Origin: Roseibium album
GTDB lineage: Bacteria > Pseudomonadota > Alphaproteobacteria > Rhizobiales > Stappiaceae
Assembly (NCBI GenBank): GCA_001404055.1
Contig: CXTY01000017.1
Location: 151 to 64,150 of the forward strand
Direction of reading: 5' to 3'
Length of the DNA: 64,000 bases
Positions 18,943 through 27,609 of the stretch are shown here, in pieces (position 1 is the first letter of the stretch; every line of letters begins with the position of its first letter). The notes beneath the pieces were generated by a model that searched no databases, was not told the DNA's origin, and saw only the letters and a program-made list of their open reading frames with translations. Both the position numbers and the translations under genes were made by a program.

Positions 18943-19980
18943 ATGAGCAAAGGCGTAAATTTAAAAGAACTTTCAAAAAAGCTGAATCTGTCCCAAACCA
19001 CAGTCAGCCGCGCCTTGAACGGGTATCCGGAAGTCAGTGCAGAAACCCGCAGGCGGGTTTCCGAAATGGCCGAGGAACTGGGATACGCCCCCAACAGTCA
19101 GGCAAGACGTCTTGCGACCGGACGATCCATGGCGATCGGCCATGTCATTCCACGGTCCATTCATGAAATGATGAACCCCATCTTTTTGGAGTTTATCGCA
19201 GGAGCCGGAGAAACTTACTCCAAGCACGGCTATGACATGATCATCTCGGTTGTCGAAGATGATCACGAAGAAGACGCCTACCGGCAGATCGCGTCCCGCA
19301 AAAAAGCAGACGGCGTCATTGTGCACGGCCCTACAAGCGACGAGCGCAGGCACAAACTGTTGAAAAAACTTAACTTGCCGTTCGTTGTGCACGGCCGAAT
19401 TCCGGGTGCTGAAGAAGAAACCAGCTGGATCGACATGAACAACCGCCGCGCATTTGAGCGCGCAACCAACTTGCTTCTCGATCTCGGGCATACACGAATT
19501 GCCTTGCTCAATGGCCTGGAACACATGGATTTCGCAAAGCGACGCAGAAGAGGTTTTGAAGAAGCTTTGCGCGCACGCGGCCACAAGCCCGATCAGGCCC
19601 TGATGCGCAGCTCCGACATGACGGAACCCTTTGGATGTGAAAACGCCATGGAAATGCTCAAGGGAGACAATCCACCGACTGCATTTCTGGTTTCATCCAT
19701 GATTTCGGCGATTGGTGTCGCACGTGCCGTCGGTCAATGCGGCCTCAAGACTGGCAAAGATGTATCAATCATCACACATGATGATGCGCTGTCTTTCCTG
19801 CCAAACAGCGGTGAAATTCCGATCTTCACCTGCACGCGCTCTTCAGTACGTTTTGCCGGTCAGAAGGCGGCAGAGTTGCTTCTTGCCATGATTTCGGAGC
19901 CGGGAAGCAAACCAACATCTCTTCATCTGGATGCCGAATTGATTATCGGTCAGTCAACAGGGCCGGCGCCGGCCCGATAA
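18943..19980 (+). CDS. LacI-family transcriptional regulator
   Basis: A 345-residue LacI/GalR regulator. The N-terminal helix-turn-helix reads VNLKELSKKLNLSQTTVSRA (residues 4-23), and the hinge helix follows near residues 45-60. A periplasmic-binding-protein-like ligand domain covers the rest, with GRIPG, LLNGLEHMDFAKRRRRGFEE and SIITHDD segments. It is divergent from the aglE-type cassette and is the equivalent of AglR. GGAGAG precedes the ATG. Its stop lies six bases before the convergent GntR gene. Confidence 0.92.
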   Translation: MSKGVNLKELSKKLNLSQTTVSRALNGYPEVSAETRRRVSEMAEELGYAPNSQARRLATGRSMAIGHVIPRSIHEMMNPIFLEFIAGAGETYSKHGYDMIISVVEDDHEEDAYRQIASRKKADGVIVHGPTSDERRHKLLKKLNLPFVVHGRIPGAEEETSWIDMNNRRAFERATNLLLDLGHTRIALLNGLEHMDFAKRRRRGFEEALRARGHKPDQALMRSSDMTEPFGCENAMEMLKGDNPPTAFLVSSMISAIGVARAVGQCGLKTGKDVSIITHDDALSFLPNSGEIPIFTCTRSSVRFAGQKAAELLLAMISEPGSKPTSLHLDAELIIGQSTGPAPAR

Positions 19981-19986
19981 TTCGAC

Positions 19987-20658
19987 TCAAACCTGCGACA
20001 AACCGCATTTTTCCAGCAATTGTTTCATGGTCGCCAAGCCACCTAATCGATGATCGCGCGCAGTTTCGGCAGCTTCACTGATTTTCCCGGCCTCGATCGC
20101 TTTCAGAAGCTGCCGATGGTCTTCAGAACTTGCTGCCGGCGCATTGTTCATGAGCAACAGTACTTTGTTGGAGCGATAAACCTGATCGAGGAGACAGGAT
20201 ATTTCCTCGTCAAGCCGTACATTCCCGCTGCTCTCTGCTACCAGACGATGAAATCGGTCGTCGAATTTTACCCAGCTCGCAATATCATCTCGCAATAGAG
20301 CGGCATCAGCACTATCCAGGACATCATGTATTTCCTGGTTCAGATTTTCGCTAATCCCGCGCCGGGCGGCAGTTTCGGCTGCGAGGCCTTCCAATACTGA
20401 GAGTATGTGAAAAACCTCACATAGGTCTTTCTGAGATACCGGCAGAACCCTTGCGCCGTGGCGCGGAACCAGTCCTACCAGACCTTCAGCTTCCAGGCGG
20501 ATCAGAGCTTCGCGGACGGGCGTCCGGCTCATGCCAAGGCGCGCTGCGATATCCGGCTCGGGCGCTTGAAACCCAGGTGGCAGATCGCCGTTCAAAATGT
20601 CTGTTTTCAGCCGTTCATAGGCGTTGTCTACACGCGTGGTCTTGGCTTTCGATGGCAT
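19987..20658 (-). CDS. GntR-family regulator (FCD/FadR subfamily)
   Basis: A 223-residue regulator with an N-terminal winged helix (about residues 7-75; ARLGMSRTPVREALIRLEAEGLV is the recognition region) and an all-helical FCD ligand domain. This domain keeps the D...H...H metal-binding pattern (DDRFHRLVAESSG, later DHRQLLKAI and RDHRLGG). Members sense organic acids or sugar acids. ATG 20658 is preferred over a GTG four codons upstream, although neither has a strong ribosome site. It ends convergently with the LacI gene. No target gene is obvious; it could regulate the sugar genes to the left or itself. Confidence 0.85.
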   Translation of the reverse strand: MPSKAKTTRVDNAYERLKTDILNGDLPPGFQAPEPDIAARLGMSRTPVREALIRLEAEGLVGLVPRHGARVLPVSQKDLCEVFHILSVLEGLAAETAARRGISENLNQEIHDVLDSADAALLRDDIASWVKFDDRFHRLVAESSGNVRLDEEISCLLDQVYRSNKVLLLMNNAPAASSEDHRQLLKAIEAGKISEAAETARDHRLGGLATMKQLLEKCGLSQV

Positions 20659-21181
20659 TACGGCGAGCACCCAAACTTCCTGACTTATGTTTCCGGCAAA
20701 TTCACTTCAGTCCTGCGACACGGAGCATTCCTGGAGAAGTTGCCCTGTTTTGAACCTAAATAAATTCAGCATTGATAATATTATCAATAGAATTTTACCA
20801 AATTCGAACGCACGACATATTTGAAACGGATAAGCACTTGAAAAATGGGGAGATTTTCAGGCGAACGAAAAATGTCATCACCCGAAACTTGGAACGACCA
20901 AGGATATAGCGCAAATCTTGTTCATGGTATGGCGGGGTATCTGATGAACTGATCGACACCGCCAGGTGCATTCCAGACCGGAGTCATCTGACGCAAAGTC
21001 GTCTTGCAGCTGCTACTAATCAGAGCTTGAAACCAATCTAGGGAAAAGTGCCAAGCACGAATATCCCTACTGGTTTTCTCTTAGAAAATTCTGACAAATT
21101 TCACCCTAAATCCCTGACTTAACTTACGTTTGATTAACCATAAATCTCTATTTTGTCCGCAGACAACAATCGCGGCGAACA
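20659..21181. promoter_or_regulatory. Intergenic region between GntR and tolC genes, with an 18-base palindrome
   Basis: This divergent region of more than 500 bases contains a perfect palindrome ATTGATAATATTATCAAT at 20771-20788, 113 bases upstream of the GntR start. It is a plausible operator for that regulator. The rest is AT-rich, has no credible ORF, and must contain the tolC promoter near 21060-21170, where I cannot fix hexamers with confidence. Confidence 0.5.
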
Positions 21182-22702
21182 ATGATTAACCCACTATCAC
21201 AAGCAAACATGACAAGCGGGAAGAAGACCCGTTTTGCCAGCTTTCTGGTGGGTATTTCTTTGCTCAGCCTGGCTTTTACTTCCAGTTCTGTGGGTGCGCA
21301 GTCGCTCGAGCAAGCCATGGCATCAGCTTATGCCATCAATCCGGGTTTGAAGGCGGAACGATCACGCTATGAAGCAACAAACCAGGGCGTTTGGACAGCA
21401 AGATCTGAATTTCTGCCAACAGTTACCGGCTCCTACCTCGGTGAGCATAACACTTACGACAGAGACCGTAGTAACAGCAGCGACCGCTCTCATGTCCATG
21501 AGCTCGGTATCACCATGTCACAGACACTTTTCCAGGGGTTTGCCGGAGTCAATCGTCTGAACCAGGCCCACGAAGAATCTGTTTCCGGCCGAAATCAATT
21601 GATCGGCGCGGAACAGACGCTCCTGTTCAACACCGCTGATGCTTATTTGAGAGTTGTGCGTGACCGCGCCATTCTTTCAAACTTGACGTCCTACACCCGC
21701 GTCGTTCAGCGCGAAGTGAATGCAGCCCGTGCCCGTTACAAATCCGGCGACGCAACCCGCACAGATATCGAACAGGCCCTCGCCCGCCTGGCGGAAGCGC
21801 AAGGCAACAGCGATCAGGCTGTTGGCGACCTGGAAGCCTCTGAAGCGCTTTACGAGCGGCTTACAGGGCAAAAGCCGGGCAAACTCGGCTGGCCAGGCAT
21901 TCCAAAATCGATCGAGCCTGCTGGCCTGGACGATGCAATTGCCGTTGCTCAACAGAACAATCCCAAGATCCGCGCAGCGACTGCAGACGCCAGAGCCGCG
22001 CGCTTTGCTGCACGCGCAACAGTTGGGGACATGCTTCCCAGAGTGAGCCTGGAAAGTGGCTGGGAGAACGGCTACCGCGGCAACCTGGGAAATCGCGATG
22101 AAGAGGATTTTCGCCTTGGTGTTCGTGTAACAGCTCCCTTCTTTACCGGAGGCAGGAACATCGCTGCGGTCAAGCGCGCGAAATTCACAGCTGCCCAGGA
22201 AGAATATGAGCTGGACGACACCCAGCAGGTCATCCGCGAAAACGTCATCCGCGCAATGAAACAGCGCACGGCCTCCAGGTTACGCGCAAAAGCTGGAAGG
22301 CGGGCGATTGACGCCAACAGCAGAGCGGTCAAAGGTCTGCAAATCGAATTTGACAGCGGCCAACGTTCTTTGCTGGATGTGCTTGATGGAGAGCGGGAAT
22401 TGCTCCTGAGCCAGGTCGACCATGTCCGGGCCCGTTATGATGCCAGGATCGCGGATTTCTTCCTGCTTGCAAACATCGGCCGTCTGGCACCTCAGCATTT
22501 CTCGATCATTGAGGAACGCCCGGCTCCGGTCGCGCGTATAGCACCGGAATTCAACACCTGGGATCTGCGTCTTGGGCCTACTGAAAACGACACGGTTCAG
22601 CTGGAATTGGTAGAAGCAACGGCGTCGCACTCACCCGACACCCAAAGCCGGTCCGCCTCCGCCATCGACTGGGGTAATTGGCCTTTTAGAAATGGCAGCT
22701 GA
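21182..22702 (+). CDS. tolC: TolC-family outer-membrane channel protein
   Basis: A 506-residue outer-membrane efflux/secretion channel. A signal peptide ends near residue 40 (ASFLVGISLLSLAFTSSSVG, then AQ). Two OEP repeats follow, the first from about residue 42 with SLEQAMASAYAINPGLKAER. The second repeat has AVAQQNNPKIRAA (about 258). The late GLQIEFDSGQRSLLDVLDGE near residue 380 is typical of TolC from type I secretion systems. ATG 21182 is used; ATG 21209 would also leave a signal peptide. No membrane-fusion or ABC partner is adjacent, so it is an orphan serving distant pumps. A terminator follows. Confidence 0.9.
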   Translation: MINPLSQANMTSGKKTRFASFLVGISLLSLAFTSSSVGAQSLEQAMASAYAINPGLKAERSRYEATNQGVWTARSEFLPTVTGSYLGEHNTYDRDRSNSSDRSHVHELGITMSQTLFQGFAGVNRLNQAHEESVSGRNQLIGAEQTLLFNTADAYLRVVRDRAILSNLTSYTRVVQREVNAARARYKSGDATRTDIEQALARLAEAQGNSDQAVGDLEASEALYERLTGQKPGKLGWPGIPKSIEPAGLDDAIAVAQQNNPKIRAATADARAARFAARATVGDMLPRVSLESGWENGYRGNLGNRDEEDFRLGVRVTAPFFTGGRNIAAVKRAKFTAAQEEYELDDTQQVIRENVIRAMKQRTASRLRAKAGRRAIDANSRAVKGLQIEFDSGQRSLLDVLDGERELLLSQVDHVRARYDARIADFFLLANIGRLAPQHFSIIEERPAPVARIAPEFNTWDLRLGPTENDTVQLELVEATASHSPDTQSRSASAIDWGNWPFRNGS

Positions 22703-22718
22703 TACTGCGTTCACGAAT

Positions 22719-22746
22719 AAAGCCCCGGAGGTTTTTCCGGGGCTTT
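22719..22746. terminator. Bidirectional terminator between tolC and proV
   Basis: An 11-base perfect stem AAAGCCCCGGA/TCCGGGGCTTT with the loop GGTTTT lies 17 bases after the tolC stop and 24 bases past the convergent proV stop. The A/T outer pairs supply tails on both strands. Confidence 0.85.
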
Positions 22747-22769
22747 AATCATTCTAACGCGGTGTGAAT

Positions 22770-23801
22770 TCAGTGCGAAGCCGGTGTCACCATGGCCCGG
22801 ATCGTGTCCTGAACATTCAGAACACCGAGAGGCTCACCATTTCCATTGACAACACAACACTCGCCCTGGCCCGTTTCGGCTAAGATTTTCGCCGCTTCTT
22901 CCAGCATGATACCGCTTTGTACGTTCAACCCGCTTTCAAGCTTCTTCGACTTGTCCATGACAGTGTCGACCAGGATCACGCGTCCACGATTCACTTCCTT
23001 GACAAAGTCAGCGATATACTGGTCTGCAGGGTTCAGGACGATTTCCTGTCCAGTCCCCTGCTGGATCACCGCTCCATCGCGTAGAATGGCGATCTTGTCG
23101 CCCAGACGCAGGGCTTCATCCAGATCATGCGTGATAAAGACGATCGTCTTGTGCAACTCTTCCTGGAGGTCCAGCAGAACGGTTTGCATGTCCATGCGGA
23201 TCAGTGGATCAAGTGCCGAAAAGGCCTCATCCATCAGCAGAATATCCGCATCGTTGGTCAAGGCTCGTGCAAGCCCCACACGCTGCTGCATGCCGCCAGA
23301 AAGCTGGTTCGGATAATGGTCTTCAAAGCCTTCGAGACCAACACGTGCAATCCAGCGCGCAGCACGTTCTTCCGCTTCTTTGATCGGCACGCCCTGAACT
23401 TCCAGACCATAGATGGTGTTCTTCATGACCGTCCGGTGCGGTAGCAGCGCAAACTTCTGAAACACCATCGCGGTTTTGTGGCGGCGGAACTGACGAAGCT
23501 CGCCCTGGGACATCTTGCAGACGTCGTCATTGCCGTAGAGCACTTCACCATCTGTTGGATCAATCAGCCGATTGATGTGACGGATCAGCGTCGACTTTCC
23601 AGACCCTGAAAGACCCATCACCACTTCGATCTTGCCACCAGGCATCGAGATGTTGATGTCATTCAGTCCAAGAACATGATTGTGCTTTTCGTTGAGTTCA
23701 GCCTTGGACATGCCGTCCTTGACCTTTTGCACCATGTCTTTGCCGTTCGGGCCGAAGATCTTGTAAAGATTCTTGACCTCAATTCCGGTTGCCTCACCCA
23801 T
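22770..23801 (-). CDS. proV: Glycine betaine/proline ABC transporter ATP-binding protein
   Basis: A 343-residue ATPase of the ProV/OpuAA class. Walker A is GLSGSGKST (about 62-70), the signature is LSGGMQQRVGLARAL (about 165) and Walker B is ILLMDEAFSALDP (about 185). A shortened C-terminal CBS-like tail follows (about 285-343). ProV proteins are usually near 400 residues with two CBS domains, so the ionic-strength sensing part may be reduced. AGAGGTG precedes the ATG. The start overlaps the proW stop region by eight bases. It is the last gene of the proX-proW-proV operon. Confidence 0.92.
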   Translation of the reverse strand: MGEATGIEVKNLYKIFGPNGKDMVQKVKDGMSKAELNEKHNHVLGLNDINISMPGGKIEVVMGLSGSGKSTLIRHINRLIDPTDGEVLYGNDDVCKMSQGELRQFRRHKTAMVFQKFALLPHRTVMKNTIYGLEVQGVPIKEAEERAARWIARVGLEGFEDHYPNQLSGGMQQRVGLARALTNDADILLMDEAFSALDPLIRMDMQTVLLDLQEELHKTIVFITHDLDEALRLGDKIAILRDGAVIQQGTGQEIVLNPADQYIADFVKEVNRGRVILVDTVMDKSKKLESGLNVQSGIMLEEAAKILAETGQGECCVVNGNGEPLGVLNVQDTIRAMVTPASH

Positions 23802-24684
23802 GGATCACCTCTGAATGTTTCTGAAGGCGCTTGCCATAAGCTTGTGTCGCCCGGTCAAAGATAATCGCAATGGCAACGATCGCGAGACCGTTCATTACGC
23901 CCATCGTCAGATACTGGTTGGCAATGGCATTCAGAACCGGCTGACCAAGGCCTTTCACACCGATCAGAGCCGCAACAACAACCATGGCAAGAGCCATCAT
24001 GATGGTCTGGTTTACACCGGCCATGATGGTTGGCAGTGCCAACGGAAGCTGCACGTTGGTGAGCTTTTGCCAGGAACTCGAGCCGAAGGCATCAGCGGCC
24101 TCCAGCACATCCTGGTCAACCAGACGAATACCCAGATTGGTCAGGCGGATCATCGGCGGGATGGCGTAGATTACCACGGCGATCATGCCCGGCACCTTGC
24201 CGATACCAAAAATCATCACAACAGGAATAAGATAAACAAAGCTCGGCATTGTCTGCATCAAGTCAAGTACCGGATTGATGACGCTTTGTATCCGATTGGA
24301 CCTCGCCATCAGAATGCCAAGGGGAATACCGAGTACAATGGCCATCAATGTACAGACGGTTACCATGGCGATCGTGCGCATGGTGTCTTCCCACATGCCC
24401 AGATAACCGATCACGCAAAGGGCTACAAGTGAGCCGACTGTAATCTTGAGATTGCGGCTCATGGCGTAAACAATACCAACGAGCACGGCCAAAATGATCG
24501 GCCAGGGCGAGTTGATCAACGTGCTTTCAAGAAAAATAAGAAAATCCTTGATCGGATCAAATGCCGCTTCGATCGACTCACCATATTTTCCGGTAAATTC
24601 CTTGAACGACCCGTCCAATGATCGGCGCATTTCGCGTAAATCGCCCCTACTCATCTTGGGAAATTCTTGTAGCCACTCCATCAT
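23794..24684 (-). CDS. proW: Glycine betaine/proline ABC transporter permease
   Basis: A 296-residue inner-membrane permease of the OpuAB/ProW class. About 55 polar N-terminal residues precede the first helix (near 57-75), and further helices run to about residue 280. The permease signature is in LEAADAFGSSSWQKLTNVQLPLA. An adjacent second ATG codon could also be the start. It sits between proX, from which it is separated by a hairpin, and proV, which it overlaps. Confidence 0.92.
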   Translation of the reverse strand: MMEWLQEFPKMSRGDLREMRRSLDGSFKEFTGKYGESIEAAFDPIKDFLIFLESTLINSPWPIILAVLVGIVYAMSRNLKITVGSLVALCVIGYLGMWEDTMRTIAMVTVCTLMAIVLGIPLGILMARSNRIQSVINPVLDLMQTMPSFVYLIPVVMIFGIGKVPGMIAVVIYAIPPMIRLTNLGIRLVDQDVLEAADAFGSSSWQKLTNVQLPLALPTIMAGVNQTIMMALAMVVVAALIGVKGLGQPVLNAIANQYLTMGVMNGLAIVAIAIIFDRATQAYGKRLQKHSEVIHG

Positions 24685-24716
24685 TTACGTCCCGCTGGTT
24701 TGCCCCCTAAAGAAGA

Positions 24717-24736
24717 GCCCGCACAAAAGTGCGGGC
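24717..24736 (-). terminator. Attenuating hairpin after proX
   Basis: A perfect 8-base stem GCCCGCAC/GTGCGGGC with an AAAA loop lies 21 bases past the proX stop on the minus strand, followed there by the pyrimidine-rich TCTTCTTTAG. It lies within the operon, so partial read-through into proW is expected. Confidence 0.75.
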
Positions 24737-24757
24737 CCCATTTTCATAATCAGCCGA

Positions 24758-25750
24758 TCAGAGTGCTGACTTAACTTTTTCAGCGACTTCCGGGCTAACC
24801 CATTCGCCCCAGACATCTCCGAAGTTTTCCAGAAAGTAGTAGGCGCCATCTTCGTTGGTTGCCTGATTGTCGCTCATCCATGCCAGGACCTTGCCTGCTG
24901 TCCGGTTGTCCCAGGTACGGCCCTTGATGTAGTCCATCGCCGGACCTGCTCTTTTGGCGAAGTCGTCGGTCACGACTGTGAAGACTTCAGATTTCACCCA
25001 GGAATTCGGCTGCGGATCCGGGCAATCTTCAATAACGGTGCAAGTGTCCCACTCTTTCTTGTCATGCGGTGTTTCAAAGTCGAGCAGGGTCATGTCGTAT
25101 TTGCCGAGGATCGAGGTCGGTGCCCAGTAGTAACCAAGCCAGCCTTCCTTGCGCTCATTGGCGCGCGCAATTGATCCATCCAGGCCGGCAGCCGAACCCG
25201 GGTCAACGAGTTCGAAATCACCGTTATCAAAGCCGAACGCACGGTAAAGGTTGCCGGTGTTGATACGGCAGCCCCAGCCTGTCGGACATGTGAAAAACGC
25301 GCCCTTGGTTTCGTCTTCTGCGCCTTTGAACAGTTCCGGATGAGCCAGTGCATCTTTAACCGTGTAGATGTTATGCTCTTCTGCAATGTAGGTTGGGACC
25401 CAGAAACCTTCGACGCCACCTTCATTCAGGATTTCGCCACCGACGACCAGAGACCCTTCAGCAACAGCCTTGTCGAGTGGCTCACGAACGGCGTTGATCC
25501 AAAGCTCCGGCGCCATGTCCGGCTTGCCTTTTTCATTCATGGCGGTAAACGTCGGCATCGTGTCGCCGGTCACCAGCTCAACGTTACAACCATAGCCATT
25601 TTCCAAGATGATCTTGTCGATCTGCGAGATTGCACCGGCCGAAGCCCAGTTCATTTCCGCAACGGTGACAGTGCCACAATCTTCAGCCATGGCGCTGGAC
25701 GCCATACCCATAAATGCGGTCGCAGCGACCGTGACAAACAACTTCTTCAT
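24758..25750 (-). CDS. proX: Glycine betaine/proline ABC transporter binding protein
   Basis: A 330-residue OpuAC-family periplasmic binding protein with a signal peptide (MKKLFVTVAATAFMGMASSA, cleavage near AMA-ED). The domain starts with CGTVTVAEMNWASAGAI. Trp residues in the PELWINAV, FWVPTY and YYWAP segments could form the aromatic cage that binds quaternary ammonium groups. ATG 25750 is preceded by AGGAG. The nearby methylamine-type enzymes (34.7-38.8 kb) suggest the imported betaine may be degraded for carbon and nitrogen, not only kept as an osmolyte (inference). Confidence 0.92.
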   Translation of the reverse strand: MKKLFVTVAATAFMGMASSAMAEDCGTVTVAEMNWASAGAISQIDKIILENGYGCNVELVTGDTMPTFTAMNEKGKPDMAPELWINAVREPLDKAVAEGSLVVGGEILNEGGVEGFWVPTYIAEEHNIYTVKDALAHPELFKGAEDETKGAFFTCPTGWGCRINTGNLYRAFGFDNGDFELVDPGSAAGLDGSIARANERKEGWLGYYWAPTSILGKYDMTLLDFETPHDKKEWDTCTVIEDCPDPQPNSWVKSEVFTVVTDDFAKRAGPAMDYIKGRTWDNRTAGKVLAWMSDNQATNEDGAYYFLENFGDVWGEWVSPEVAEKVKSAL

Positions 25751-26225
25751 GAGGGTACTCCTGTGCAGTCTGTTTGATTGAGCTTGCATTGGTCACAGCG
25801 CACAAACACTTCCTGAAAAGTATTCACCTCCCGGCGCAACCAATGGAAAAGTAAATTAAGCAAAGAACGCATGGCAACCAGAAAGGCTGTTAGATTAGTC
25901 TTATTTAATTTAGCCTTCATCTGACGCATTAACGCTATTCTTGCTCTGGAACCTTTATTATAACCACTTCAAAATAGAACATGGTCATTACCGGTATTTT
26001 AATCCGGCTTGAGGCTTAACGGTCAATACCATTGCATCATGTAAGCGTTGGCACAACAGTATAGGCGCAATTCTTATACCATTCATACGGCTATTTTTTG
26101 CAACACGTCCGCAAGCGACATTTTCGTGCCTGATTTCGTCATTCTCGATAACTTTGTTTCCAAAATCGGCGTTTCACATCGCCCCAAAACCCTACATTTT
26201 GCCACTTTTTTCCCGGCTGTGCTGG
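25751..26225. other. AT-rich intergenic region upstream of proX
   Basis: About 475 bases between the proX start and the stop of the LysR gene on the same strand. The region is AT-rich and must contain the proX promoter. I see no terminator, repeat or credible ORF that I can support. Confidence 0.4.
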
Positions 26226-27104
26226 TCAGTCAACGCCATTTTCAGCGCCCGCCAGCAGGCAGGACATCGCCATTGCACCCAGCGCTGAGGAAGGCGAAAT
26301 CCGCTTTTGCAGAAACACCATTTTGCGGCTTATTTTTCCAGACAGGGAAGTTGCACTGACAAGCTTCATCCGTCGTTGTTCCTGCAATCCGCCCCACATC
26401 GGAACAATCGCCTGCCCGCTTCCTTGAGCGACCATCATCACGATCATCTCCAGCGCATCCAGCTCACACAGAATGCGCCCTCTGGATATCCTGTCGCCAT
26501 ACTGCTCCCACACCAGACGTCCACCCCAGGACGAGCGATCGTAGACGATCCATGGCAACAGCTCTGGTGTAACTTCGATTGAAGCGTTCGAAACCGCACA
26601 AATATGCATAACGTCCTGGTCAGCCAGGAACCGGCACTCCATGCCTTTTGGCAATTCAAATGGCGGCAACACCGCAATCGCGGCATCAATTTCCCCCGCT
26701 ATCAAGTCTTCATAAAGACCGATGGACGTGCCTGGACGCACGCTCAAGTCAACATTCGGCGCTTTGTCCCGAAATGTCCGGATTATGCTCGGTACAAAAT
26801 CCAGCAATGCCGTGGAAACAGCACCTAGCCGAAACGGTCCACTCAGACCGCAGGCATCGACATGAGACCTCAGACGTTCTGCATCGCGAACGAGATTTCG
26901 TGCGGCAGGTAACAGGCGCAGACATTCGGTGGTCGGCTCTGCAGAATGCGCTGAACGGTTGAGCAACACGCAATCGAGTTCAGCCTCCAGAACCCGTATC
27001 CGCTGACTGATCGCCGCGGCGGTTAAACCCTGCATCCTAGCAGCGCCGGCAATGGAGCCAGCCTCACCCACTGCAAGCAGGCTTTCCAAAAACTTCGTAT
27101 CCAA
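26226..27104 (-). CDS. LysR-family transcriptional regulator
   Basis: A 292-residue LysR protein. The N-terminal helix-turn-helix (about residues 16-50, GSIAGAARMQGLTAAAISQR) precedes an effector domain of periplasmic-binding fold. It is divergent from the VOC/GhrA-like gene pair, with 91 bases between starts, and those are the natural targets. Its stop faces the proX upstream region. The effector is unknown. Confidence 0.9.
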   Translation of the reverse strand: MDTKFLESLLAVGEAGSIAGAARMQGLTAAAISQRIRVLEAELDCVLLNRSAHSAEPTTECLRLLPAARNLVRDAERLRSHVDACGLSGPFRLGAVSTALLDFVPSIIRTFRDKAPNVDLSVRPGTSIGLYEDLIAGEIDAAIAVLPPFELPKGMECRFLADQDVMHICAVSNASIEVTPELLPWIVYDRSSWGGRLVWEQYGDRISRGRILCELDALEMIVMMVAQGSGQAIVPMWGGLQEQRRMKLVSATSLSGKISRKMVFLQKRISPSSALGAMAMSCLLAGAENGVD

Positions 27105-27195
27105 AACATTCTCCTATGCTGAGAGACGAAATAAAATCTTAAATGTTTTGAATACGTTCTGCTACCAAGCTGGAAATTCTCCAAAGGAAAAGTCC

Positions 27196-27609
27196 ATGCA
27201 GCCCTGTTTCCATCTCGCCTACCAAGTCACTGACCTGGGTGAAGCCCGCGCATTTTACGGTGGCCTTCTCGGCTGCAAGGAAGGGCGTAACAGCGAGACA
27301 TGGGTCGATTTCAATTTCTTCGGCCACCAGATTTCGCTTCATCTTGGCAAACCCTTCGAAACAACCAACACAGGCAAGGTTGGCAATCACATGGTCCCGA
27401 TGCCCCATTTAGGTGTGGTTCTCGATATGCCCACCTGGAAAGCACTTGCAGAAAAATTGACGGCGTCTAATTTCACCTTCGTCATCGCCCCAACAATTCG
27501 CTTTGAAGGCAAACCAGGGGAACAAAGCACAATGTTTTTCAGGGACCCATCTGGAAACCCGATTGAAATCAAAGGTTTTGCAGACGAAACCGGGGTCTTC
27601 GCATCATGA
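27196..27609 (+). CDS. VOC-family (glyoxalase/bleomycin-resistance fold) protein
   Basis: A 137-residue vicinal-oxygen-chelate protein. The N-terminal half has FHLAYQVTDLGEARAFYGGL and the C-terminal half FFRDPSGNPIEIKGF, the usual beta-alpha-beta-beta-beta repeats. Metal ligand candidates are His5 (CFHLAYQV) and Glu near residue 128 (NPIEIKG). The ATG at 27196 is chosen from AAAGGAAAAG upstream; the longer frame runs into the divergent regulator gene. It overlaps the next gene by four bases (ATGA), so both products probably act in one pathway. The substrate is unknown; related proteins include dioxygenases and lyases. Confidence 0.82.
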   Translation: MQPCFHLAYQVTDLGEARAFYGGLLGCKEGRNSETWVDFNFFGHQISLHLGKPFETTNTGKVGNHMVPMPHLGVVLDMPTWKALAEKLTASNFTFVIAPTIRFEGKPGEQSTMFFRDPSGNPIEIKGFADETGVFAS

